The position numbers were made by a program, and so were the translations under genes. The notes under the pieces are model-generated. The model was not told where the DNA came from, ran no database searches, and worked only from the letters and a program-made list of their open reading frames with translations. Positions 33,735-44,981 of a stretch of 64,000 nucleotides of DNA are shown here, piece after piece. The stretch is from assembly GCA_943736015.1 (NCBI GenBank), contig OX031066.1:8064245-8128244 (forward strand), in the 5' to 3' direction. Position 1 is the stretch's first letter, and the number at the start of each line of letters is the position of its first letter. The stretch is from Tridacna crocea. Taxonomy: Eukaryota; Mollusca; Bivalvia; Cardiida; Cardiidae.

Positions 33735-34640
33735 GCTATCTTCCCTAACCCTAGTAGCAAAACAACCACAAAAGGGACATCTGTAGTCAGTATGCTGAGT
33801 TCGTAAAATACCAGACAACATACTTCAAATACAACTATAATAACATGGTTTAAGTTTAACTACCTATATTGTGTATTCTGAGTGCGTGTATACTGTGTAA
33901 ATGTATACTCTGTATATATTTATATTTCTTTATTGGTCTCAAATAAACGTAGGTTTTTGTGAAATATTGATGACGACAAATCTGATGAAAATGCTATTGA
34001 ATTGCTCACATTACCTGTTATTGTAACAGTAGCTGTTTTGCGTTTATTTCATTTCAATGCTTTTAGCGAAAAACAGTTTATAATTTGATGACAACAAACA
34101 AAACTGTTTCTATAACGCGTAGTGTTTCCGCTTGACATATGAAAACAAGCTTGCTTTTCGAGAGATTAGTAGAAATATTGGTTTGGGTATTCCGCTCCAG
34201 GCAGGGATTTACTTGGCATGACTACATCAGCTTTATGTTTCTTTTCCAAACAGAAGAACATTTAACATTTAACAAATTTGGCATGTTGTGTAATGTTACA
34301 TTATCTCTTGAGTAGTTACTACAGAGGCGAAATCTGCAATTGCTTGAACTTGAAAACATAACCTAGAATTGAAAGAATGAAAAAAAAAAAAAAAAAATGG
34401 CTGGCATACATGTACATGTTTTGCTGGAGGAAGCAAATTGTTCTTTTCAAAAGCTATCGGGGGGAGCGGAGGAGGAAGGGAGGAAGAAGGAGGCTTAGTT
34501 AAGCCTTCTTTGTGTAGAAATGAACCAACTGTTGCATTGTATTTGTGGAGGGGGGGGGATCTTTTGATATAGACTAAACATAATTCCGCATGGTTAATAG
34601 CTTCCTTCCCGAAAATGGCATTTTAAGTGGAACGTCTTTA
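33735..34640. other. No recognised feature
   Basis: A/T-rich with homopolymer A (34,380) and G (34,550) runs. Nothing identified. Confidence 0.4.
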
Positions 34641-34642
34641 AC

Positions 34643-34835
34643 CATTTACTAAATAACGCAGAGAATTAACCACCCTGAAGAAAGAGACTTGTGGAAACTT
34701 TGCGGAAAAGGAGAAAATGTCGGTAAACACCATGTTTTCTATCCCACTCAAATTATATATTAATACTTGAGCGACATTTGTTTTGTCATCTGCAATAGCT
34801 TTCAGTTTGGACAAGTCTGATTTTTTTTGTTCAGT
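34643..34835 (+). repeat. LT1-like MITE, decayed
   Basis: TTAACCATTTACTAAATAAC, GGAAAAGGAGAAAATGTCGG and TGTCATCTGCAATAGCTTTC are recognisable LT1 blocks. The hairpin and right end are damaged. Confidence 0.6.
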
Positions 34836-34839
34836 ATGG

Positions 34840-36905
34840 AGAAAAAAGATGAACTTCACAACGTGATAGTGATTTTGCCAGCAAATTTTTTATCAGAAAA
34901 TTATACAAGCTCGTATGTCGATCTCCGCAAGTAGTTCTATTCATGTGGGGATATTGCAGGTCAAGGTTCTACAGAATCGAGCGTAGAACAAATGAAAGCA
35001 GACAAAACACGCATTAAATTGTTTAGTACCAAATAAATACACTTGACTTTTTCCGAAGACCGAAAATACTAATATCTATCACTCGCTTATCCTTAGTTAG
35101 ATAAATTACTATTATTATTATTGTTATTATTATTGTTATCACTATTATTTTTTATGACATAGGTTTGACTAAACAAGCAAACAATCGGTGCAGTTTTAAC
35201 TTATAAAATGAAGTCATTGAAAACCCCTCTGATTTCGCCTTTGATGCTGAAATGACTACTGGTAGATTTACATATTCATCTCGCACAAATTATGTAGTAG
35301 GGCGCTTGAAACATTTTTTGAGCTAGTTTTGGCAGATTATATTTGTCGTGAACTTGTTGTTAGGCATTGCTTAGCCTTTTTTGCGAACTATGATTCATGT
35401 TTACGATAATCGTAGTTAATTATTATGGTAACAAAAATGAGACTTAAGCTAATTCTGAACCAATGAATGATTTACGGTAGCACTGCACGTGCAGCAAGTC
35501 ATGTGATATTTATGATGGAGCTCAATTTAGAACATACTGTTTCTAGAGTAGCTGTCTAATTTGCTGGAAAACATGACTTAACAACTACAGACTAATGGTA
35601 ACCTTTTGAATTCTCTTACTGAAAATGTTCATGTAACCCTGAGAGCATTTGCTATTAAAGTAAATCTTTATTGCATTAATAAGCGTATGTTTAGTTTCCC
35701 GGTGAATACCAATATTTTTGCTAAAGCAGTATCTGTAGTATTTACTGGCAATCAGCATTCTAATCTGTATGGTGCAAGATATAACAAAGAGTTGTTCACT
35801 TGGCGTTTTTCTTGTGCATGTCTGATTTGTGTGTTTATAAATATTTGCAGCTTCTGTGTTTGTCCCTTTCCTGTTAGTGCTTGAAGAGAATTATGTATCT
35901 GTTCCTGACATTTGCTTATTCTATTTCTTTGAGGGTATTTAACTTGAGGCATTTGCAGGCAAAAAGAACGTGCCTGAAGTTATGAAATGTTTCATTCACA
36001 CGATAGAAAACATGGCGGATTTATTAAAAGTAAGTTTTCATAAGACTGCATGCTCTTGAAGTTTGATAAGTCTGTTATTGTTTTAATGGTACCGAAGAAG
36101 GGAGCTCTATATGATAACATTTTTGGAGAAGAATAAAGTGCGGGTAACCTGTATTGTCCTTTTTTCACAATATTTTCCACCATTTGGCAAAAAACTCAAT
36201 CTTTAAATTATATTTATTTCTTTTATTGTTTTGTTTGCAAGTTATCCTCAGTTTTGACAGGCCTTTAATAAAGTAGCTTGGTGGGACGTTATATATTCCT
36301 ATATTTAAGACACGATGGAACATACCTAGAGATGCCCTGGAAAATTCACTCAAAGCAAATACAAAAAATTCGCCCACGATAAATCATATACACTCGGTAT
36401 ACATACATACTCTGTCTCCATCTTAGGCATACAAAACACTGAATATGAATTGGAATAGAGCTTCGAAACCAGCGTAATATTATACATATTGGACAAATGG
36501 TCAATTTCAGAACAAATTCATTTCGATTATAGACCGTTAGTACCCCGTTGAGACGGGTGCCATCCAATAGTATATAATTACAATTAGCTTGATTTAAATA
36601 GAAAGGTCCAATCAACACGGCTATATGGTGTGATTGACATTAAACCCTTCTATCGTCAAAGACAAAACAAAGAGTTTTTAAGGACGTCTTGCATCACGAT
36701 TGGACAGCACAGAAAGTGTACTCAGTTCTTCTCCTATTCTTCGCTATTTGAATGTAAAGTTCGTATCAAAATCTCACACTGTGCAATGGAGAAGTACGAG
36801 TCCAGGACAACAACAGATGAATTAATTTATTAATCGGGACGGAGTTGATAACGACCATGATTGATTAACTGCTTTATTCTATCAAGTATAGGGGAAAATA
36901 TATAC
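34840..36905. other. No recognised feature
   Basis: About 2 kb. The short open frames (for example 35,606-35,884) match nothing known. A faint LT1 trace (GTGCGGGTAACCTGTATTGT with ACAATATTTTCCACC) lies near 36,138. Confidence 0.4.
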
Positions 36906-36908
36906 GAA

Positions 36909-37405
36909 ATGGTATAGTGTGGTGACTTTCTGGTGCTTGTATTTGGTTCGAGCTGCGTGAGAAAATTTGGTATCGTGCGAAACCGAAGTTCAGTCGAGGT
37001 GTCATTTTTTTCTTGAACGGCGAGAACCAAATACTGGCGTCAGGAGTGGTACTAAAGCATAATATTCCTTCTTTTAAATTCATATATCTTTTAAACAATA
37101 GAATTGAAAAATTTTGGCATTTTACCCGAAAAAAGTACGAAAAATGAAGTAAATACGTTTGGCGTAGTAACTTCATTGCCATGAATGATGATTACTTCAG
37201 CGTAAAATTATGACCAATCAACTTGGAAATGAATACATACAGAATAAATAAGCTGTAGTTACTTTCCTAATGCTTATACTTACTTCGAGCAGCGTGAGAA
37301 AATTTGATTAATCGCAAGAAGGTCGAGGGAGATACCAAGATTTTCTTGGGCGACGTGAAGCAAACACAAGCACTAGGAAAATCACTATAGCTTAAAATTC
37401 CTTTC
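36909..37405. repeat. Two family E fold-back MITE copies
   Basis: The first (36,909-37,063) has GTGACTTTCTGGTGCTTGTA and a CGTGAGAAAATTTGGTATC arm with a right side ATACTGGCGTCAGGAGTGGT. The second (about 37,250-37,405) has GTTACTTTCCTAATGCTTAT and GCGTGAGAAAATTTGATTA with GCACTAGGAAAATCACTATA on the right. Both relate to the copy at 14.5 kb. The LTR element begins 10 bases after the second. Confidence 0.55.
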
Positions 37406-37414
37406 ATAATATAC

Positions 37415-37975
37415 TGTTACGAGTCAGGCGTAACTAGAAAGAAGAAGCCAGCAACAAACGATAACAATTAACAGAATTTATTAACAAAAATATCAAATAA
37501 ACAGTGACAATATTACAATAGTATAAAACAATACCTTAGACGTTAAATTCAGAAGACAAACTATTCCAGTCTTAATTCCAATCTGATCCTGATCCAAACT
37601 GAATGTAATCCAAGCACACAAAGTAATCCTCACTTTAGTCTAGTCTGATCCAAATCCAAACTGAATGTAATCCAGGCACTAATTATGACACAAACACAAG
37701 ATAATCCCCACTGTAGTCTGGCAATCATGTATTAACTAGTGAACACTGAGATGTAAAAAGCTTTTCCTTTTATAATAACAGGGAAACTTCCAGAAAATTC
37801 ATGTTAAAACCAGTTGCATAATTCTTAGTAATCAGATTGTAACAAGGCCCGGAAACTTCCAGAGCAATATTCTACAAGAGAGAGTTCAGTTCTAAAAATA
37901 GCAACAGGGGAAAACCATTCAAAAATAGATACACACATGAACAAAGCTAGGAATAAACTGGGTATGTACATAACA
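37415..37975 (-). repeat. 3' LTR of the Gmr1-like element
   Basis: The 561 bp LTR begins TGTTACGAGTCAGGCG and ends TATGTACATAACA. It differs from the other LTR at three positions only (two near 37,810-37,815, one near 37,900), about 0.5 percent, so insertion was recent. Confidence 0.95.
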
Positions 37976-37986
37976 CTTCCCCCCTT
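37976..37986 (-). promoter_or_regulatory. Polypurine tract
   Basis: AAGGGGGGAAG on the minus strand directly precedes the 3' LTR, where plus-strand DNA synthesis is primed in LTR elements. Confidence 0.85.
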
Positions 37987-38207
37987 GAAAAGAAAAAAGA
38001 AAGGTTTATGAAATAAATCTTTCTTTTTTGCAATATTATTTACATACATGTATATGACACTTTAACTGAAGTATTACATAGGAAATGACAAATTCAAATA
38101 TTAATTATTTCAGACTAATGAAAATAGTCAAGGTAATGAAATTACAATTTAAAAGAAGAAAAAAAAAACAGGTTAAACTTGATTTAGGGAAAATAACTAT
38201 TAGAATT

Positions 38208-39262
38208 TCAAACTCTTGAAAGAGCATCTGGTATAATGTTATCTTTCCCTTTTATGTGTCTTATGTCAAGATTAAACTCTTGAAGCAATAAACTCCACCT
38301 CAGTAATCTTTGATTCTTATTCTTAAGTTTGTGTAGAAAACTTAAAGGGTTATGATCACTGAATACAACAATTGGTGAAGTTGAAGAGGTTAAATAAACT
38401 TCGAACTGCTGGATTGCCAGAATTAAAGCAAGACACTCTTTTTCTATGGTAGAGTAATTTTTCTGATGTTTGTTAAATTTCTTAGAAAAGTAACAAACTG
38501 GGTGATCAATACCATTATTATCTTCTTGTAAAAGAACAGCACCAATACCAACATCACTTGCATCAACAGCTAATTTGAAACATTTGTCAAAATCAGGTGC
38601 CAAGAGAACTGGTGCGCTCTTTAGTATGGCTTTCAGACGATCAAATGCATCTTGACATTTGTCATTCCATTTGAACTTTGTGCTTTTCTTAAGTAAATTT
38701 GTTAAAGGTTCAGCAATACCCGAGAAATTTTTACAGAATTTCCTGTAGTAGCCTGCCATACCAAGAAATCGCATCAGCTGTCTTTTACATTTAGGCACAG
38801 GAAACTCAGAGATAGCATGGACTTTAGCTTCTAAAGGTTTAACTTGACCTTGTCCCACAAGATGTCCTAGAAATGTTACAGTAGCATGACAAAATTCAGT
38901 TTTTGCAAGATTCACAGTCAGTTTCACTTTACTGAGTCTGTCGAAGAACTTCCTGATTCTTTGAAGGTGGTCACTCCAACTGTCTGAGTAGATGATGACG
39001 TCGTCAATATATGCATCACAACCATCTAATCCACATATAACATTGTTTATAAGCCGCTGAAACGTTGCAGGAGAATTTTTCCTCCCAAACGGCATAACTT
39101 TGTATTGGTACAGACCGTTTGGAGTAGCAAAGGCTGATACTTCTTTTGCTCTATCAGTCAGTGGAACTTGCCAGAATCCTTTTAGCAGGTCAAATTTGGT
39201 GACATATTTAGAATTTCCAACTTTGTCAATACAGTCATCAATTCTTGGTATTGGAAAAGTTC
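38208..39262 (-). pseudogene. pol, C-terminal part: reverse transcriptase and RNase H
   Basis: This frame continues the polyprotein after the frameshift near 39,248-39,262. It carries the reverse transcriptase palm with FDLLKGFWQVPL, MPFGRKNSPATFQ and the YIDD catalytic box. An RNase H domain follows, with VDASDVG, an EKECLAL helix, SDHNPLSFL and a closing DALSRV before the stop. The catalytic Asp and Glu residues of both domains are present. The chromodomain and integrase usually found after RNase H in gypsy elements are absent here because integrase lies upstream. The only visible lesion is loss of the in-frame connection to the upstream part. Confidence 0.9.
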
Positions 39263-42200
39263 ACCTTACGATAGTCAGTACACATTCTATAAGTTCCATT
39301 TGATTTAGGTACTAATATACATGGTGAACTGTAATTACTCTGGCTAGGTTCAATAAAGTCATTTTCCAGTAAGTATTTTACTTCATCTTGGAGGTATTTC
39401 TGTTTCAAAGGATTCATTCTATATGGATGTTGCTTTATTGGTTTAGAATCTTCCACAATGACATCATGATAGATTTTATCTGTTCTTGTGGGGATATCAG
39501 GAAATAAATGTTCATATTCATGTATCAACTGTTTCAGCTCTTCCTGCTGCGATGGTTCCAAGTGAGAAAGTTTGTTGTCAAGGTTTCTCAAAATATCAGA
39601 ATTCTCAAGTTTAGATGGACCAGGATCAGATTTATCAATAAAGTCCGAATTTACTTCAAGATCAGATACATTTGATTCTTGTGGGACAGTGTTTACAACT
39701 GTAATTGGTTTTGAAATAGAGCTATCTCTGTCAAAGTATTCCTTTAACATATTTATATGACACATTTGTTTGTTTTTACGCCTTCCTGGAGTATTAATTA
39801 TATAGTTTAAATCACTTGTTTTCTTGTCAATAGTGTAGGGTCCAAAATATCTTGCCTGTAAAGGTCTGCCAGGTATTGGCAAAAGAGCAAGGACTTTGTC
39901 ACCTGGTTTAAATTTTCTATCTATAACATGGTTGTCATATCTTGCTTTCATTTTGCCCTGAGACGTTTTAAGATTAGACCTAGCAACCTCACATGCCCTA
40001 GACAGTCTATTTCTGAAGTCAGAAACATACTGTAGTAAATTCAAAGGTGTTTCATCATTTGAGAGAAATTTCTCCTTCAAAAGTTTTAAAGGTCGACGAA
40101 CAGAATGGCCAAAAACTAATTCAAAAGGACTGAAACCAAGAGATTCTTGTACAGATTCTCTGGCTGCAAATAGTAACAAATGGATGCCCTCATCCCAATC
40201 TTTTTCAGTGTCAAAGCAATATGACCTTATCATATTTTTTAATGTCTGGTGAAATCTTTCTAAAGCACCTTGACTTTCAGGGTGATAGGCGGATGACCTG
40301 TATTGCTTGATCCCTAATTCATGCATAACCTGTTGGAATATACCAGACATAAAATTTGACCCTTGATCAGACTGAACTGATTTTGGAAGACCAACAAATG
40401 TGAAAAATTTTATAAGAGCTTTGACTATTGACTTTGTTTTTATGTTCCTTAAAGGAATAGCTTCAGGAAAACGTGTAGAAGTACACATAATTGTTAAGAG
40501 ATACTCATTTCCTGACTTGGTTCGAGGTAAAGGACCAACACAATCTATAAGTATCCTACTGAAAGGTTCATCAAAAGCAGGAATAGGTTGTAATTGAGCT
40601 TTGGGAATGGTTTGGTTGGGTTTACCTACCATTTGACATGTATGGCAAGTTTTACAATATTTAGAGACATCTGATTTGAGACCAGGCCAATAAAAATGAG
40701 TAATAATTTTGTGATAGGTCTTGTTTATACCTAGATGACCTGACATAGGACTTTCATGGGCTATACTTAGTATTTCATGGCGATATGACTTTGGAACCAC
40801 AATTTGGTGGTAAACAGCCCATTCATCATCAGCTGGGACATCAAATGGTCGCCATTTTCTCATAAGAATCCCATGCTTTATATAGTAACACATTGGGATT
40901 TGTGAAATTTCATCTTCAGGTAAAGCCCTAAAAATAAAGTTTGAAATCTCAGGATCAGTTTGCTGTTCCTGGATAAGCTGTGACTTTGACAGCGTGTCGT
41001 GACCTTGGTCAATAGACCTTGGTGGTGAATGGCAAGACATTGACGTTTCTGTCTGAGTATCAGACAAACTGGGATCAAGAGACTTTTTAATCTCATTATT
41101 AAAATATTGACCAATAAAAGTATCCGTCAAGTCAATGTCCGAGTTTGAGTTTTTCAAAATGGCCTTTTTAGCCATAGCTCGGGTAACTGCACAAGAAGGA
41201 TACAAGTCAGGAATTTCCTGCTCAATAGGGTCATCTGTTTGACCTATATTTGGTGTGTCAGTTACAAGTGGATTAACCACAACCTTATCTCCAGCTAAGT
41301 CATTGCCTAGCAGTAAATGGACACCTTTAAATGGTAAGGAAGGTTTAATACCAATAACCACAGGCCCAGTAACCAAATCTGATGACAAATTAACATGATG
41401 GAGAGGGATATTAACAGTTCCACACTCCACACCCTGAATAAGGACACTAGTACCGGAAGAAGTCTTCTCAGAAAAAGGCAGTATATCTGCCAAAATAAGA
41501 GATTGAGAAGCTCCTGTGTCTCTTAAAATTTTAATAGGGGTAGGTTGGCAATTATCACCTGAAAGTGATACAAAACCATTTAACATAAATGGTTCAAAAA
41601 TCTCCATAGTAGAATCAGACTTTGGTTTTGTGACTATGTCAATTGTATTGGTTTTAATAGAAAACTGTGGCCTTGGCCTAAGAGTGGTGAGCCCTGTTGG
41701 TTTGGTTTCATCACTTTCTAACTTCCTTTTTAATTTCAAACATTCAGAAACAAGGTGACCAGGTTTCTTACAATAGTTACAAGTGGGTCGAGATAAGGGA
41801 TATTGACTTTTGGTTTCACTAGTAGAATTGGGTTTGGTTGTACTGGATTGACTGGGCATGCCAGATGAATTACCAGACGTAAATTTATTTTGGGGATGTG
41901 AGGAAGTAGGTTTTGCTTTAGCAATAAAAGAAACTTTATGTGTAAGATAGTAATTATCAGCCAGACGAGCTGCTTCTTCTAAAGTTTCAACTTGTTTTTC
42001 GTCTAAGAATGTCTTAACATCAAATTGAATACAACGTTTGAATTCTTCAACTAACATAAGTTGTCTGAGTTTATCAAAATTTTGGTCTATTTTCTTAGAA
42101 CAGCACCATCTATCAAATAACTGTTCTTTGTTTCTAGCAAATTCAACATGAGTCTGGTTAGAATCTTTTTTACAATTTCTAAATTTTTGTCTATATGCTT

Positions 42201-42954
42201 CTGGGACCAGCTCATAACCTTTGAGAATAAGTTCTTTCACAGTCTCATAATGATGACATTGTTCAACACCTAGTTGTGTATAAATTTCACGAGCTTTGCC
42301 TATCAAAACACTTTGCAGAAGCAATGTCCAGTGCTCTCTTGGCCAATTTAAGTTTTCTGCAACTTTTTCAAAGTGTAGGAAGTATTTATCAACTTCTTTT
42401 TCTTGAAATGGAGGAACAAGCCTAATATGTTTTGTAACATCGAAATTGTATTCAATCTTTTGCTTGCGCTGATTTGCTCTTTCTTGCATTTCTATTTCCC
42501 TCATTCTTAATTGAAATTCTCTCTCCTTCTCTCTCTCTTCCCTTTCCCTTTCTTCTCTTTCCCTTTCTCTTTCCCTTTCTCTTTCTTCTCTCTCCCTTTC
42601 TCTTTCTCTTTCCTTCTCTCTCTCTACTCTTTCTTCTCTCTGTCTTTCCCTTTCTCTTTCTTCTCTTTCCCTTTCTCTTTCTATTTCTAACTGTCTGATC
42701 TGAATTTTTAATTCAAGTTCTTTCGAACTTGAAACTGACTGAACGTCAACTATCAGGGAAAGAGCATTTTCATTGAAAATCTCCTCATCAACAAAATATT
42801 GTACCAAAATGTTCTTAATTTCATGTTTACGCATTGAAGATTTTATTTCAGACAATTTATAGTGCTTCGCAAGATTAAGCAAATCAGTCTTTTTACCCAA
42901 ATTCAATAACTCCACAGACGGTTCAGCCGTAAATTTATCTAAGTCAAAAGACAT
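39238..42954 (-). pseudogene. gag-protease-integrase-RT (N-terminal) polyprotein
   Basis: A 1,238 codon frame starts at an ATG at 42,954. In order it has an N-terminal domain (1-80), a Glu-Arg coiled coil (85-165), a capsid part with SCAN-like features (about 175-340), a CCHC knuckle CNYCKKPGHLVSEC (392-405), a protease with DTGAS (479-483), an integrase zinc finger (H733, H740, C770, C773), a DD35E core (D804, D863, E899), a GPY/F motif (about 1036-1060) and the start of reverse transcriptase (about 1140-1234). It stops after RMCTDYRKVN. Compared with related enzymes about seven residues before FPIPR-like sequence are missing, and the deletion is not a multiple of three. Gag and Pol appear to be one reading frame, without a gag stop. 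Confidence 0.93.
42489..42700 (-). repeat. Glu-Arg coding microsatellite within gag
   Basis: A CTCTTTCCCTTTCT-type tract, read on the minus strand as GAG AGA GAA codons, encodes about 70 residues of alternating Glu and Arg. It would form a charged single alpha-helix or coiled coil. The simple-sequence origin suggests its length varies between copies. Confidence 0.85.
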
Positions 42955-43083
42955 GTTTGTTTGTTGCTGGATTCAAGTACAAAATTGTATTATAATTACT
43001 GATTAGTAAACGAATGCGTTAGTCTTATTTTCCAATCGATGGTTAATCCCAAAAGGAAAACGAATGCGTTAGTCTAGTTTCCA

Positions 43084-43101
43084 ATCCCGGACGAGCCCCC
43101 A
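43084..43101 (-). promoter_or_regulatory. Primer-binding site, tRNA-Pro
   Basis: TGGGGGCTCGTCCGGGAT on the minus strand lies five bases inside the 5' LTR. It is complementary to the 3' end of tRNA-Pro, the same primer site known from murine leukaemia virus. Confidence 0.9.
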
Positions 43102-43106
43102 ATTTC

Positions 43107-43667
43107 TGTTACGAGTCAGGCGTAACTAGAAAGAAGAAGCCAGCAACAAACGATAACAATTAACAGAATTTATTAACAAAAATATCAAATAAACAGTGAC
43201 AATATTACAATAGTATAAAACAATACCTTAGACGTTAAATTCAGAAGACAAACTATTCCAGTCTTAATTCCAATCTGATCCTGATCCAAACTGAATGTAA
43301 TCCAAGCACACAAAGTAATCCTCACTTTAGTCTAGTCTGATCCAAATCCAAACTGAATGTAATCCAGGCACTAATTATGACACAAACACAAGATAATCCC
43401 CACTGTAGTCTGGCAATCATGTATTAACTAGTGAACACTGAGATGTAAAAAGCTTTTCCTTTTATAATAACAGGGAAACTTCCAGAAAATTCATGTTAAA
43501 ATCAGGTGCATAATTCTTAGTAATCAGATTGTAACAAGGCCCGGAAACTTCCAGAGCAATATTCTACAAGAGAGAGTTCAGTTCTAAAAAAAGCAACAGG
43601 GGAAAACCATTCAAAAATAGATACACACATGAACAAAGCTAGGAATAAACTGGGTATGTACATAACA
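43107..43667 (-). repeat. 5' LTR of the Gmr1-like element
   Basis: 561 bp and 99.5 percent identical to the 3' LTR. On the minus strand it is the upstream copy and should hold the promoter and polyadenylation signals, which I could not pin down by eye. Confidence 0.95.
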
Positions 43668-43669
43668 AT

Positions 43670-44375
43670 ACCGTCACCTTTTGAACGGCAAATTATTGAC
43701 AATGAATTCGAAAGCGCTCAACAAATTAGAACAAATTGTGGTGTAATAGCCAGTTACACCGTTTTTATTAATTGCAGATGAGCATTACAGCCTAAATTTT
43801 GACCAATCAAATTGTAAAGAAATGCATACATAGACCGCACGTGACTTTCGTCATTAATACGTCATCATGCCATAATTGGAACAGTACTTCACAATGTGTA
43901 TATAAGGATTTTTTCTGTCGTGTGCGATCTTTCATCTGCGTGCGACGCATGCATCTGAGACGGAAATATTTCAGGCGTATAATAAAACTTTAATTCACAT
44001 AGGCCGTTTCTAATTCTTACAAATCCGTTTTTCCCCAAACTTTAAACCCCGTAAAACCAAACGAAATGAAGGTTTAAAATCCTGCCTCACATTTTTGATT
44101 CAGCCAACTGTTGGCTTCCAAATTTGCAAGAACAAATTGAATGTTGATCTACATCGACCATTATAATTCAGGAACACTATGATAATATATCTTGTGTGGC
44201 CAAAGTCATTAGTTTTGTTTTAAATGTTACCGATTTTCCATGTTTATAAATTTGCAGGATACATGCATATTGTGATTTACCATGTACATAATCTATAATT
44301 TTCATTCAGGTATACCGTCTTTGTTTTCGCTCATGGGAGTTTTTTCCCTCTATCACATCAACAACTTTATAGAGT
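43670..44375. other. No recognised gene
   Basis: Flank of the LTR element. A CAGCCTAAATTTTGACCAAT stretch (43,788) resembles CAGCGTAAAATTATGACCAA at 37,200, so both flanks may derive from one older repeat type. Confidence 0.4.
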
Positions 44376-44378
44376 TTA

Positions 44379-44527
44379 TTTCATCAGCTTGTGGTTAATA
44401 TGGGACATTATTGCCGAAAAAGGAGAAGGTATGCGTAAATAACGAGTGCCGTAAGGCACAAGATTTTTTTGCAGACCTTTCCCTTTTGAGGCAAATATTT
44501 CTCGATATTAACCACAAGCTGATGAAA
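44379..44527. repeat. Fold-back repeat
   Basis: TTTCATCAGCTTGTGGTTAA is mirrored exactly by TTAACCACAAGCTGATGAAA. The interior carries an LT-like AAAAGGAGAAGG / CCTTTCCCTTTT pair. Confidence 0.75.
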
Positions 44528-44981
44528 TGAATTATATATTATATTTCCTCTGATTATTTTGTCAGCGAATGCCACTTTTAAAACTAGTAATCCCGAGTCA
44601 ATTAACCGGATGAAAAAGTAGGTCCAGATTTTCGGCAGGAGGAAAATATTCACTGTGATAGGGAAATAATTCCGTCCAGTTTAAATCACGACATTTCTTT
44701 ACCCATAACATTTCTAAAAATAGACGCATGAAATATAATATATCGTATTAATTCATTACAATACTTCTTGTAGTTCACAGAAGATCGACTTTCTGAAAGT
44801 ATTGCTGTAAAAAGGTAATGTTTCGAAACATGGCACATCTGAAAACTATTCAAAGTCATTTAGAAAAGCATTTAAAAAGAAGGTATTAGACAAGGCTGAT
44901 CTAAGTTTAGAAATTACAATCTGTGTAAGAGTCTTTATCTACACTTTTCGAAAAAGAAAAAAAATCCTTACATTTCATGTG

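Larger units (their letters stand above)
37415..43667 (-). mobile_element. Complete LTR retrotransposon, Gmr1-like Ty3/gypsy
   Basis: The 6,253 bp element lies on the minus strand. It has two 561 bp LTRs (TGTTAC...TAACA), flanking ATAC on both sides as a 4 bp target duplication, an 18 of 18 match to a tRNA-Pro primer-binding site, and a polypurine tract AAGGGGGGAAG. The gag-pol order read in the sequence is Gag, CCHC knuckle, protease, integrase, reverse transcriptase, RNase H. Ordinary Ty3/gypsy elements have integrase last. Integrase before a gypsy-type reverse transcriptase is the hallmark of the Gmr1 group first described from cod. No envelope-like frame was seen. Confidence 0.93.

Noticed and set aside
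37415-43667. Endogenous retrovirus with envelope
   Set aside because: No envelope-like frame between RNase H and the 3' LTR; only 230 bases remain there. The domain order fits Gmr1-like retrotransposons.
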